Shown: positions 1-8,958 of the stretch, in pieces
Layout: every line of letters begins with the position of its first letter
How positions within the stretch are numbered: the first letter of the stretch is position 1
DNA from: Paenibacillus cellulositrophicus
GTDB lineage: Bacteria > Bacillota > Bacilli > Paenibacillales > Paenibacillaceae
Assembly (NCBI RefSeq): GCF_009363095.1
Contig: NZ_CP045295.1
Location: 6,043,001 to 6,107,000, forward strand
Direction of reading: 5' to 3'
DNA length: 64,000 nucleotides
Program-made: the position numbers and the translations under genes
Notes under the pieces: model-generated
Seen by the model: the letters and a program-made list of their open reading frames with translations, nothing else
Database searches by the model: none
What the model was told of the DNA's origin: nothing

Positions 1-2
1 CA

Positions 3-254
3 GAAGAGGAAGAGATCCGGGAATTTACGGCTTCATTCATGCTGGCGCCGGGTGCCGCTGCAGCCCAAACGGATGACATCGTCCTCATACGCCAAGCCGG
101 AGTAACGATACATATGAATTTTGAGGGGGCATCCGCCATCCAGCTGGAAGATTCCTGGGTTTCGGAACGATATGGCGTGCGGCGCGCAAGCCGGCTGATC
201 CGGGTTCGAAGCAGCCATCCGGAAGGGCTTAGCACCCGCATCCGTTGGAAATAA
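3..254 (+). CDS. Heparinase II/III-like protein, C-terminal fragment (5' end outside window)
   Basis: The reading frame is open from the window edge to a TAA, giving 83 residues. The visible part contains an SWVSERYG stretch and ends in a TRIRWK motif. Both resemble the C-terminal beta-sandwich of heparinase II/III family proteins, which often end with a W-S-x-x-YG motif and a final T-x-I strand. Such proteins are common in exopolysaccharide loci and act on uronic-acid-containing glycans. The family call rests only on this tail, so it is tentative. The glycosyltransferase that follows starts 70 bases downstream, probably in the same operon. Confidence 0.55.
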   Translation, partial: EEEEIREFTASFMLAPGAAAAQTDDIVLIRQAGVTIHMNFEGASAIQLEDSWVSERYGVRRASRLIRVRSSHPEGLSTRIRWK

Positions 255-324
255 AACCGCAGCAGATGCACATGTTGACTTCGTAATCAAACGCAGCAGC
301 TCAACTGAACGAGGTGATCCTTCC

Positions 325-1443
325 ATGAAAGTCGTATTCATCGGTCCGCTTCCGCCTCCGCGCGGCGGCGTATCCATCCATCTCAGCCGTCTGTCCGCCG
401 TCATGGAGCAGCAGGGCATCGATTATGAGATATATAACGAAGCCAAAGGCGCGGCCCGCAGCCCGCACGTCCATCCTTTGAACCGGTACCGGCGGTTTTT
501 GTTCAAGATCCCTTTTCTGAAGGGGGACATTCTTCATTTCCATACGATCGACCCACGGCTGCGCAGTCTGCTTGGGCTGTATAAGCGGCTTGGCCACAAA
601 ATCATCCTCACGGTTCACGGCGTCAACCTGGAGGACCAGATCCGGCATGCCGGTCCGTTGAGGCGGCGGATTCTTCTACGCAGTCTGAAGAGCATCGACC
701 TGATCATATGCGTCAATGAGGACACAACCCGGTTCTTGCGCGAGCTGGGATTTCGTCATGACCGGGTCGTTACCATCCCGGCATATATTCACCCGCCGGA
801 ACGAGCAGAGGAAGCCAGGGCCATCCCTGCCGGGGTGTACACGTTTTTGGAAGAAGCGGATTTTGCGATTTGTGCCAACGGCTATGTCCGGTTTTACCGC
901 GGAGAGGATTTGTACGGGTTCGATTTGTTGATCCAGCTGATGAAGGAACTGTGCGGACGCGGCAGGCGGATCCGGCTGCTGATCGCGGTCATGGGGGTTT
1001 CCGCGCAAACCGGGGAGGAACGAAGCCACTACATGAGGCTTCAACGGGACCTCGACGCGTACGGCCTCAGCGGTGATGTCATGTTCTATGAAGTGGACGA
1101 TACGGAGTTCTATCCGATTCTGAAGAAGAGCCACTTATTCATCCGGCCGACGAACACGGACGGCTATGGCATGTCCATTGCGGAGTCGCTGCACGGGCGT
1201 ATTCCTTGCGCGGCGAGCGACGTATGCAGGCGGCCGGAGGGGACGGTCGTGTTCCGCTCCCGGGACTTGGCGGATCTTGCCGCCAAAGTGAGCGACATCA
1301 TTGACCGCTATCCGCATTACAAGAATCAGCTGCAGAACCTTCAAGTCGGGGACTACGCGGCGGAGCTCATTCAGGTGTATTCCAGCATCGCAGGAAAGGA
1401 ATCGCCGAGTGGCAAGCCGGCTGTGGAGGTCTATGGAAAATAA
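325..1443 (+). CDS. GT4-type glycosyltransferase
   Basis: A 372-residue protein starting at ATG behind GAGGTG. The N-terminus, GPLPPPRGGVSIHLSRL, is the glycine-rich loop of GT-B fold family 4 glycosyltransferases. The C-terminal half carries an RPTNTDGYGMSIAES segment that corresponds to the nucleotide-sugar binding E-x7-E region. It would transfer a sugar from a nucleotide donor to the lipid-linked repeat unit at the inner membrane face. Its stop lies inside the next gene (11-base overlap), so the two are translationally coupled. Donor and acceptor cannot be read from sequence. Confidence 0.88.
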   Translation: MKVVFIGPLPPPRGGVSIHLSRLSAVMEQQGIDYEIYNEAKGAARSPHVHPLNRYRRFLFKIPFLKGDILHFHTIDPRLRSLLGLYKRLGHKIILTVHGVNLEDQIRHAGPLRRRILLRSLKSIDLIICVNEDTTRFLRELGFRHDRVVTIPAYIHPPERAEEARAIPAGVYTFLEEADFAICANGYVRFYRGEDLYGFDLLIQLMKELCGRGRRIRLLIAVMGVSAQTGEERSHYMRLQRDLDAYGLSGDVMFYEVDDTEFYPILKKSHLFIRPTNTDGYGMSIAESLHGRIPCAASDVCRRPEGTVVFRSRDLADLAAKVSDIIDRYPHYKNQLQNLQVGDYAAELIQVYSSIAGKESPSGKPAVEVYGK

Positions 1444-2917
1444 AAAAATTCTCTCCAACGGCGTCGCCTATTTCTGCTCCTCTCTGATGACCCAAATGGT
1501 GAACCTGATCCTCATCCCGCTGTACACCCGCAACTTAAGCCAGCAGCAGTACGGACAATATGACATCATTCTCAGCATTCAGCAGCTGCTGGCGCTCGGG
1601 ATTACGCTGGGCGTATATTCGGGCATGGTCCGGTTTTACCATGAATATGACAACAAGCTGGAGCTGAGAAATACGGCGGTGAATTTTTCCCTGCTGTGGG
1701 GACTGGCATTTATCCTCTTGACGTGGGCCGTAAATCCCTGGATCTATCCCCATGTGTTCGTTCAGCTCTCGGACTCCACCCATCTGTTTATTCCCTATGT
1801 CGTGATGAGCTCGGTGCTGGCCTGTCATAACTTGATCTATACCAGCTACTACACGATGCAGTTTAAGGCGCTGCTCGCCAGCAGCATCCAAATCGCAACC
1901 GTGGTGTTCACGCTGGTCTACGCGCTGTACTTTTTTCTGGTGCTGAAGATGGGGGTTCTCGGTATTTTGCAGGCCCAGCTCTTCGGCCACTTGACGGTAT
2001 TCGTCCTGCTTTTTCTCATTCATATCCGGCAGTACCGTTTCAGGCTGAGTATCCGGAAGCTGCGGATGATGCTCGGCTACGGCACGGGTTTGATGATCGG
2101 CGATGTCTCCGCATGGGTTCTGTCCCTCAGCGACCGTTTTCTGATCAAGGGCTTTCTGAACCTGTCTTCGGTAGCGGTGTATTCCATCGGTTACAAAATC
2201 GGCATGCTGATCAATCCGGTGTTCATCAACCCGTTCATGTCCGTATTCACGCCGTTCAAATACGCCATGTACAAGGAAACGGCCGGACCGGAGCAGATCC
2301 GTAAAATGTTCAGGCTGTACAACTTCGTAGGCTGGCTGTGCGTGCTCGGGCTCTCGCTGTTTGCCAACCTTGCCACGCAGCTGGTCGCCACCGAGGCATA
2401 CCGGGATGCGAACTACATTATCCCGATCGTGGCGATTTCGTATTTTTTGGCGGGTGCGGCGGATTTCTATGCGCTGGGGCTCCATATCGCCAGAAAAATG
2501 AAGCTGTACTCGATCATTATCATTATAGCCGCCCTGATCAACGTCGGCTGCAACCTGGCGCTTATTCCGCTTCTTGGGCTGTACGGATCGGCCATATCCA
2601 CCGTGATCGCTTATATGGCCTCGAATTATTTGTTTTACCGGTTTGGCACCAAGTATTATTCGATTGGGCTCGGCCTGCTGTTTCCGTACAAGTACTTGTC
2701 CGTTACCCTGCCGATTTACGGCATTTATTTCGTCTTGATGCAGGTCATCCATTCTGTGCTGCTGGAGATTCTGTTTAATGGCATTCTCTGCTGCGGCTTC
2801 GTTTACTTATGCCTGCTGTGCAAGCTGGTGACCCGGGCGGAGCTGGGCGGGATGATCCGGCAGGTGCTCAAGCAGAAGTCCAATATGTCCATGAAAGGAG
2901 TCCAATCCGAGCTATGA
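1433..2917 (+). CDS. Polysaccharide flippase, Wzx/MATE-like (O-antigen transporter)
   Basis: A 494-residue, strongly hydrophobic protein with 12-14 likely membrane helices. The start MENKKILSNG is chosen at 1433 because the longer upstream frame is only the shadow of the previous gene and GGAGG sits at 1425-1429, four bases before this ATG. The N-terminal pattern LSNGVAYFCSSLMTQMVN and a later SDRFLIKGFL are typical of the polysaccharide biosynthesis (RfbX/Wzx) branch of the MOP superfamily. Role by family: moving undecaprenyl-linked repeat units across the membrane. The end overlaps the next start by 4 bases. Confidence 0.88.
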   Translation: MENKKILSNGVAYFCSSLMTQMVNLILIPLYTRNLSQQQYGQYDIILSIQQLLALGITLGVYSGMVRFYHEYDNKLELRNTAVNFSLLWGLAFILLTWAVNPWIYPHVFVQLSDSTHLFIPYVVMSSVLACHNLIYTSYYTMQFKALLASSIQIATVVFTLVYALYFFLVLKMGVLGILQAQLFGHLTVFVLLFLIHIRQYRFRLSIRKLRMMLGYGTGLMIGDVSAWVLSLSDRFLIKGFLNLSSVAVYSIGYKIGMLINPVFINPFMSVFTPFKYAMYKETAGPEQIRKMFRLYNFVGWLCVLGLSLFANLATQLVATEAYRDANYIIPIVAISYFLAGAADFYALGLHIARKMKLYSIIIIIAALINVGCNLALIPLLGLYGSAISTVIAYMASNYLFYRFGTKYYSIGLGLLFPYKYLSVTLPIYGIYFVLMQVIHSVLLEILFNGILCCGFVYLCLLCKLVTRAELGGMIRQVLKQKSNMSMKGVQSEL

Positions 2918-4044
2918 ATACCCGAATTGTGACCGATATAGAGGGGTTTCAAAGCCTTCAGGAAGACTGGGAGCGGTTGGAGCTTCAGGATCCGGATGCG
3001 ACCTATTACAGTACATTTCAGTTCAATTATTTCTGGTGGAAAACCCATTCCAAGGACCCGGGCAAACGGCTTTTTATCGTGTGCTGCCTCCTGGACAACA
3101 GGGTTGTGGGGATCGCACCGCTCATGATCCGCCGTGACCGCAGCAAACTGTTCAGCTGCAGCACGCTTTGCTTTATCGGTCAGGGCGATTATTTCACCTT
3201 TTTGCTCGAAAGGGGGAGCGGAAGCGAGATCAAAATTCTGAAGGAGCTGTTCGGCGCTTTTCACGCCCATGACAGCCTCTGGGACAAATTCGAGCTGACC
3301 CATCTGACGCAGGAGTCGCAGCTGCTCCACTACCTGCTTCGCCATGAGCAGTATAACGAACATGTGCAGTACCTCACTTCCTGTCCGGTGATCCCGATCA
3401 GGGAGCATGAGACTTACGAGCGGCTGAGCCAAACAAAGGATTTTATCAAAATGAAAAAGACGCGGGATAAGCTCCGCAAACAGGTGAACTACCGGTTCAA
3501 GGTCGTCACCGGTGAGCAGAACGCGGAAATTTACGACCGGGTTGCCCGGGTTCACCGGCTGCTGAAGGAGTACCTGCAGACCGAAAAAGGCAGGTCCGAA
3601 AGACGGAGCCTGTTTGAAAACGAGTACACCGACGAGTTTCTCAGGCGGCTGTTCCGCAATAACGAGCAGGTGGTCGTCTTTATGCTTGAGGATGAGCGCG
3701 GGGAGATTATCAATTACAGCATCTGCTATCTTTACAAGGATGTTCTGTACGATTGGAATTCGGGTTACGCCCCCGAATATTCGACTTTTCACGGCCTAGC
3801 CAACGTGCTCATGATCGAAACGCTGGAGCATTTGTTCAAGGAGAAGCTCGGCAAGCGGCTCGACTGCGGGGCGGGCAGCTATGCCTGGAAGTTTAAATGG
3901 ACCAGCCGGTTCAACGTAAACTATACGTTCAAGATGTGGAATCTGCTGAAAGCCAGGGGCCGGTTGTACCGGTTTTTGTCCGGATTCAAAACGATGCTTC
4001 AGACCGCCTTCATTATGACCGGAATGATCGAAATCATGCTGTAA
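2914..4044 (+). CDS. CelD/BcsL-like GNAT acetyltransferase (copy 1)
   Basis: A 376-residue protein starting at 2914 (ATGA overlap with the flippase, AAAGGAG just upstream). It has the two-lobed layout of the cellulose-biosynthesis-associated acetyltransferase family (Acetyltransf_6): an N-terminal half with YYSTFQFNYFWW and VVGIAPLMI, and a C-terminal half ending in LDCGAGSYAWKFKW. It probably acylates a sugar of the exopolysaccharide or its precursor. It is clearly a paralogue of the next gene, with long aligned stretches over the full length. The exact substrate is unknown. Confidence 0.8.
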   Translation: MNTRIVTDIEGFQSLQEDWERLELQDPDATYYSTFQFNYFWWKTHSKDPGKRLFIVCCLLDNRVVGIAPLMIRRDRSKLFSCSTLCFIGQGDYFTFLLERGSGSEIKILKELFGAFHAHDSLWDKFELTHLTQESQLLHYLLRHEQYNEHVQYLTSCPVIPIREHETYERLSQTKDFIKMKKTRDKLRKQVNYRFKVVTGEQNAEIYDRVARVHRLLKEYLQTEKGRSERRSLFENEYTDEFLRRLFRNNEQVVVFMLEDERGEIINYSICYLYKDVLYDWNSGYAPEYSTFHGLANVLMIETLEHLFKEKLGKRLDCGAGSYAWKFKWTSRFNVNYTFKMWNLLKARGRLYRFLSGFKTMLQTAFIMTGMIEIML

Positions 4045-4095
4045 CGTCTACCGGCAGCCGAGCTGACTCAAGGATAAAGGAGTTTAACTGGAACC

Positions 4096-5217
4096 ATGAG
4101 TATAAAAATTGTTACCGATACCGATGGATTCCTTAGCATTCAAGAGGATTGGGAGCGCTTGCAGGAGCTGGACGACGAATTGACCTACTACAGCACCTTT
4201 CAATATAACTACGCATGGTGGCTGACCTTTGGAGAGGACCGGAACAACAAGCTGTTCATTATTTGCTGCAGCCGGGACAACGAAATGGTCGGCATCGCTC
4301 CGCTTGTCATCCGTACGGTGGATAAAAAAATCGTGAAATGCCATGTGCTCGGCTTTATGGGTAAGGGCGATTATTTCAATTTCATCCTCCATTCCCAAAA
4401 GGGCAGTCCGGCTGCGATTATCAAGGAAATTTTCAAAGCCATCGAGGACCATTCCGACCTGTGGGACAAAATCGAATTGACGCACCTTGCAACCGACACA
4501 TCGCTGCTTCACTTTTTACTGCGCCATGACAGGTACAATCCGAGCATCAAGTACCTCACCTCCTGTCCGAGCATCCGGATCGGCGGATGGGATACCGCAG
4601 CCGGGTGGGATACGAGCGGAATCAATGCCAAGGCGAAAAAGAAGCTGAGGAAGCTCCAGCAGGAGACCGATTATCAGTTCAAAATGGTGGACTGCCGGCA
4701 AAGCGGGGATATTTATGACCGGATCTCCAATGTTCACAAGCAGGAGAAGACGTATCTGCACGAGCAGAGGGGAAGGATCGACCGCAGAAGCCTGTTTGAA
4801 GACCAAAAGAATGAGGAGTTTTACAAGCGGGTATTTATGAACAACGACCAGGTCATTGCGTCCTTCCTCGAGCTTGAGGATTCGAACGTGATGATCGCCT
4901 ACCAGCTGTTTTTTCTGCACAGGGGAAAGCTGTACGGCTGGAATACCGGGTATTCCCCCGATTATGCGAAATACGGCGTCTTCGACGTACTGATGCTGGA
5001 AACGATCCGCCGGCTGATCGAGCAGGGGCAGGTGACGGACATCGATCTGGGCGCCGGTTCGTACCCGTGGAAGTTCCGGTGGACCAATCAATTTACCGTC
5101 ATGTATTCGCTGCAATTGTGGAACAATGACCGCCTTCACACCAGGCTGTACCGAATGCTGGTCAAGGGGAAGGGAATCTTGAAGTACCTGAACCGGAAAA
5201 CCGCTGTGCATTCCTGA
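4096..5217 (+). CDS. CelD/BcsL-like GNAT acetyltransferase (copy 2)
   Basis: A 373-residue paralogue of the upstream gene. The shared blocks are DWERL, TYYSTFQ.NY.WW, VGIAPL.IR, SLLH-type LLR, YLTSCP, RRSLFE, and a C-terminal DLGAGSYPWKFRWT. AAAGGAG lies 16-22 bases upstream of the ATG, a loose but usable spacing. The tandem arrangement suggests duplication followed by divergence, perhaps to modify different positions or with different acyl groups. Family membership is well supported; the substrate is inference from locus context. Confidence 0.8.
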   Translation: MSIKIVTDTDGFLSIQEDWERLQELDDELTYYSTFQYNYAWWLTFGEDRNNKLFIICCSRDNEMVGIAPLVIRTVDKKIVKCHVLGFMGKGDYFNFILHSQKGSPAAIIKEIFKAIEDHSDLWDKIELTHLATDTSLLHFLLRHDRYNPSIKYLTSCPSIRIGGWDTAAGWDTSGINAKAKKKLRKLQQETDYQFKMVDCRQSGDIYDRISNVHKQEKTYLHEQRGRIDRRSLFEDQKNEEFYKRVFMNNDQVIASFLELEDSNVMIAYQLFFLHRGKLYGWNTGYSPDYAKYGVFDVLMLETIRRLIEQGQVTDIDLGAGSYPWKFRWTNQFTVMYSLQLWNNDRLHTRLYRMLVKGKGILKYLNRKTAVHS

Positions 5218-5256
5218 TGCAGCAGGGTGAAGGAAAGGGATAAGGGGAAAATCGTC

Positions 5257-6477
5257 ATGAACTTGGAGAAATGCAAATGGTTTAACGGCGCCGATTCGCC
5301 TGTTTTCTTTATGATCGATGATCTGGCCAATACGTGGGTGGACGTCAACCATAACGGAATTCCCGATCTGGAGGAGGATTGGGGATACTGCAAAAATGGA
5401 GAAAACTCATCCTTCCGGTACTTGAATGAGCAAATCCTGCGGCATTTTCCGCAGGTCAAGGTAACCTTCTTTGTTCCGGTAGGGGTCCGGGCCGGTATGT
5501 CCGATCATCCGGTGTGCAGGCAAACCTCCCTCCCGATCAACGCCGACGAGGAGAGCAGGGCTTTCTTCCGCGGCATTCACCGGCACCCAGGCTATGAACT
5601 CGCCTATCATGGTACGACCCATGGCCGAACGGGACCGAATCCGGAGGATTTTGTACAGGAATGGGAGCTGTTCGAAAGCGCCGAAGAAGCATTGGAACGT
5701 ACCTTGGAAGGGATATCGGTCTATGCCGATGCCGTCGGCGAAAGGCCGAAAGGCGGCAAATACTGCGGGTACGCCGGCAACGATTGCTCGGATGAAAGCA
5801 TTGATCGGGCGGGGTTCATTTGGTGGTGCAGATACTGGAACCGGGGGGCGGGAGACCCTGCGATGAAACGGATCAGCGGCGGGGATCCAGATCCGCTCAC
5901 CAACTACGATATTAAACGCTTTGGCGAAGGCGGCGTCATCGACATTCCCTCGACGGTGGACGGAGGGCTGCTGAATGGGATTTACCGGCCGGAAGCTTCC
6001 TTGAAGGGGATGGCCAAACGGTTCTTAAAGACGCCGCTTCGCCGCTGGAAGCTCCGTGAGCTGGATTATTTGCTGGAGAACAGGCTGGTCATCGGGATTC
6101 AGGAGCATATTTCCCCCGCACGCGACGACGGGAAGAGGCAGTCCCCCAACATTTTTGACGACTGCGGCAGCCTGCAGGCGATCTTTCGTTATTTGGAGGG
6201 GAAAAACGTATGGTACTGCACCGGCTCGGAGCTTGCCGATTACGTGAACCTCCGGGATCACGTGCAGGTCGTGAGTTATCCGGGTGAGGAAAGGATGTTT
6301 ACCCTGGAACACGAATCCAGATACGGAAACGGCGGCGTTCTCTCGCTGAAGCTGGACCCGTCCAATCCTGCAAGCATCCTGCTGCCCGACGGCACGGCAG
6401 TCCGGGTAACAGCCGGGATTGCGAACCTTCCGGTCATGAAAGGGGAATATTTCATTCGGGAAGGTGAAATCAGATGA
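5257..6477 (+). CDS. Polysaccharide deacetylase-like protein (NodB-fold)
   Basis: A 406-residue protein. I chose ATG 5257 because AAGGGG is well placed before it; a GTG at 5227 has no good site. The N-terminal half has FFMIDDLANTWVDVN (paired Asp) and YHGTTHGRTGP (His-x3-His), the metal-binding pattern of carbohydrate esterase family 4-like deacetylases. A long C-terminal part with predicted strands is not assigned. There is no signal peptide, which is unusual for an enzyme acting on exported polymer and suggests action on a cytoplasmic lipid-linked precursor. The end overlaps the next start by 4 bases. Confidence 0.68.
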   Translation: MNLEKCKWFNGADSPVFFMIDDLANTWVDVNHNGIPDLEEDWGYCKNGENSSFRYLNEQILRHFPQVKVTFFVPVGVRAGMSDHPVCRQTSLPINADEESRAFFRGIHRHPGYELAYHGTTHGRTGPNPEDFVQEWELFESAEEALERTLEGISVYADAVGERPKGGKYCGYAGNDCSDESIDRAGFIWWCRYWNRGAGDPAMKRISGGDPDPLTNYDIKRFGEGGVIDIPSTVDGGLLNGIYRPEASLKGMAKRFLKTPLRRWKLRELDYLLENRLVIGIQEHISPARDDGKRQSPNIFDDCGSLQAIFRYLEGKNVWYCTGSELADYVNLRDHVQVVSYPGEERMFTLEHESRYGNGGVLSLKLDPSNPASILLPDGTAVRVTAGIANLPVMKGEYFIREGEIR

Positions 6478-7736
6478 AGCAGACGATGATCGTCATCTCG
6501 GATTATATCGAAGGCGCGCCGGTGGTCGCATCGGTCCGGTATACCGGATTGATGAAGCATTTTATGGAACAATACCGCCTGATCGTCGTGAACGACCGGA
6601 AATGCGGTCCGGCGCCGAGCCGGTATGCCGCTGTCAATTACAAATACGATACGCCCAGCAGTACTTTTACGCAGACGATGGTTGGCGGTGAGCCTTCCGG
6701 CCGGGGAATCAAGCAGCTTATTGAAGGTGTGCTCAGAAACAAATGGACGATCACGGCATGGAGGAACTATAAATACAGCTCCTATGCTTTCAGGCGCATG
6801 AACATCCGCCTCTTCCACGAGCTGGACGCATGCCTGGAGCAGAACGAGGTATCAGCCGTATTTTTGACGATACCGGATGTGTACGGACTGTACATCATTG
6901 ACCACATCAAACGCAAAGCGCCGGGAATACCGGTAGTGATCGAGATCAGGGACATCATCAACCATAACATCGGGGAAGGTCAGCCCCGTCAGGCCTACCG
7001 CAGGGCGGAGAGGATGATCCCCCGGCTGGCCGACGAAGTCGTGGCCGTGTCCCAGGGGATCCGGCAGCATTATGAACTTGAGCAGGAACGGCCGTCTATA
7101 CGGCTGATCCGCAACGGATACGACGAGGAACTGTTCCGAAACTGCGCATATCAACGTATTTCCGACAATGTTCGCGAGCTGACCATGGCTCATATTGGCT
7201 CCATCTATAAAGGACGAAATATACATGCATTGATCGAGGGGCTGCAGCTGTTTCACGAGAGGACCAGCATACGGATCAAGCTGAAAGTTGCGGGGCTGCT
7301 TGACCAGCAGGCGGCCAGGGATCTATCCAATGTGAACATGACAGGTGACGGGGTTACGGTGGAGATCGTAGGAAGCGTCAGGCATGAGGCGGCGGCGTCT
7401 CTGCTGAAAGAAGCGGACGTAGCGGTCATTCTTACGCATACCAAGGGCAGCGATTATGCCATCCCGGGCAAAACCTTTGAATATATCGGGGCGTGCAAGC
7501 CGATCCTGGCTGTTACGGCCGACCGGGAGCTGGTGGAATTGGTCCACGGCCGGTATGGCATCTGTGCGGGCCATCACCGGGACTCCGTGGCCGATGGTTT
7601 GGCGGACTTGATCGCCAAGGAGTTCGATTTCTCCGGCCGGTCAGCCTTTTCCCGTACGAACCAGGCGGAGCAGCTTCTGGCCATGATCGGGGAGCACATT
7701 CGTGGAGCGACGCAAAAAAGAGTAGAGAGGGTATAA
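6474..7736 (+). CDS. GT4-type glycosyltransferase
   Basis: A 420-residue protein starting in an ATGA overlap with the deacetylase-like gene. The central region (AHIGSIYKGRNIHALIEGL) and the late segment with SDYAIPGKTFEYIGACKPILA match the C-terminal nucleotide-sugar binding lobe of GT-B enzymes; the PGKTFEY...KP motif is characteristic of group 1 transferases. The N-terminus (MIVISDYIEGAPVVASVRYTG) differs from the other transferases here, so donor or acceptor probably differs. It sits directly before the polymerase gene. Confidence 0.83.
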   Translation: MKQTMIVISDYIEGAPVVASVRYTGLMKHFMEQYRLIVVNDRKCGPAPSRYAAVNYKYDTPSSTFTQTMVGGEPSGRGIKQLIEGVLRNKWTITAWRNYKYSSYAFRRMNIRLFHELDACLEQNEVSAVFLTIPDVYGLYIIDHIKRKAPGIPVVIEIRDIINHNIGEGQPRQAYRRAERMIPRLADEVVAVSQGIRQHYELEQERPSIRLIRNGYDEELFRNCAYQRISDNVRELTMAHIGSIYKGRNIHALIEGLQLFHERTSIRIKLKVAGLLDQQAARDLSNVNMTGDGVTVEIVGSVRHEAAASLLKEADVAVILTHTKGSDYAIPGKTFEYIGACKPILAVTADRELVELVHGRYGICAGHHRDSVADGLADLIAKEFDFSGRSAFSRTNQAEQLLAMIGEHIRGATQKRVERV

Positions 7737-7737
7737 A

Positions 7738-8958
7738 ATGGCGCTGATTTTGTCGTGTTCCTACGTGCTGCATGAAATGCTGTCCGCTAATTTGGACCTG
7801 ATGTACTTTCTAAGCCTTGTCCTGATTTTCGTGGATATCTATAAAAACAAACGGCTGACGGTCAAAGCACTGGGTTACATCTACCTCGTCGTCCTGTATG
7901 CGCTGCTGCAGATCGTACTGAACGACCAGATCGAGATTCCAAGACTGGTGATTAACGTCGCGAAAATCTTTCTGAACGTCTTTTTATTCATCCAAATCAA
8001 GGAATCGAAAATTCCATTACCGGTATGGAGAAAAATGGCCGTCTATTCCTCCCTGCTTCATGTATTCCTTCTTGCCGTCAGCCTGGCGTTTAAAACGGAA
8101 TGGCTGTGGAGATTGGACGAAACGGTCAATATTTATCAAAAAACGAGGCTGTCGCTTCTGTACTTCGAACCGAGCGAAGCCTCTTTTCATGCCGCCTTGC
8201 TGGTCCTGCTGCTCGTTTTCTTTGCCCTGCGGGAAAAATCAGGGTCCAGGAATCTTCTTCACTTTGCGCTGATCGGCGCGAATCTGGTCATCGTGGTGCT
8301 CTCGGCAGGCATGGGCGGGATGTTCAGCCTGTCCCTGGCCTGTGTTGTGATGTACTTATTTTATTTGAAGGAAAACTTCAGCACGGTCCGGGTGCTCGGA
8401 CTGATTGCCCTGATCTTTCTGGCGGTTCTTAGTGTGCTGGCGGTCGTGAACAGCAATAACAGCTTCTATCTCCGCTTTAACGATATCGTGAACGGAAATG
8501 ACGGGTCGGTCGTCTACCGGTTCAACGTCAGCTTTCGCGTCATGAAACAGATGCTGCTGGACACACATTATTTCGGCGTCGGATTCGGCAACCTGAACAC
8601 GGACACGATCCATAACGCCTATGCCGGCTTCGGGCTGGTGGATGTCATCTCCAACTCCTTCATGTACGCCTTGGCCGAGGGAGGGTGGCTGATGCTCCTT
8701 CTCCTCGCAGTCTTCTTCCTGTCATTGATCCTTCCGGTTCGTCCGGAAGAAAAAATATTGAAATACGCGCTTCTCTTCTTTATTGTCAGCTACCAAATCG
8801 CCGGCGGATATTTTACGAACCCGGTCAATTGGATTGTGTATGGCATCATAGCCAATCCCTATTTGCTTCGGCACAGCCGCAGCCCAAATCCTGTTCCCGC
8901 TGAGAATTTGCCCGCCGCAGGCGTTCAGAGCACGGGGACCTTGGAGTTGAAGTCATGA
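7738..8958 (+). CDS. O-antigen ligase/polymerase-like membrane protein (Wzy candidate)
   Basis: A 406-residue polytopic protein with about ten hydrophobic segments. It has a large loop containing YFEPSEASFHA, the EPS-type signature often seen in Wzy polymerases, and a second loop with FGVGFGNLNTDTIHN. It would join repeat units on the outer face of the membrane after Wzx export. ATG follows GAGAGGG at proper spacing and only one base separates it from the preceding stop. The assignment is by topology, motif and neighbours; this family has poor sequence conservation. Confidence 0.75.
   Translation: MALILSCSYVLHEMLSANLDLMYFLSLVLIFVDIYKNKRLTVKALGYIYLVVLYALLQIVLNDQIEIPRLVINVAKIFLNVFLFIQIKESKIPLPVWRKMAVYSSLLHVFLLAVSLAFKTEWLWRLDETVNIYQKTRLSLLYFEPSEASFHAALLVLLLVFFALREKSGSRNLLHFALIGANLVIVVLSAGMGGMFSLSLACVVMYLFYLKENFSTVRVLGLIALIFLAVLSVLAVVNSNNSFYLRFNDIVNGNDGSVVYRFNVSFRVMKQMLLDTHYFGVGFGNLNTDTIHNAYAGFGLVDVISNSFMYALAEGGWLMLLLLAVFFLSLILPVRPEEKILKYALLFFIVSYQIAGGYFTNPVNWIVYGIIANPYLLRHSRSPNPVPAENLPAAGVQSTGTLELKS

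Noticed and set aside
5227..5256. GTG start for the deacetylase-like gene
   Set aside because: No ribosome binding site; ATG 5257 has one at good spacing.
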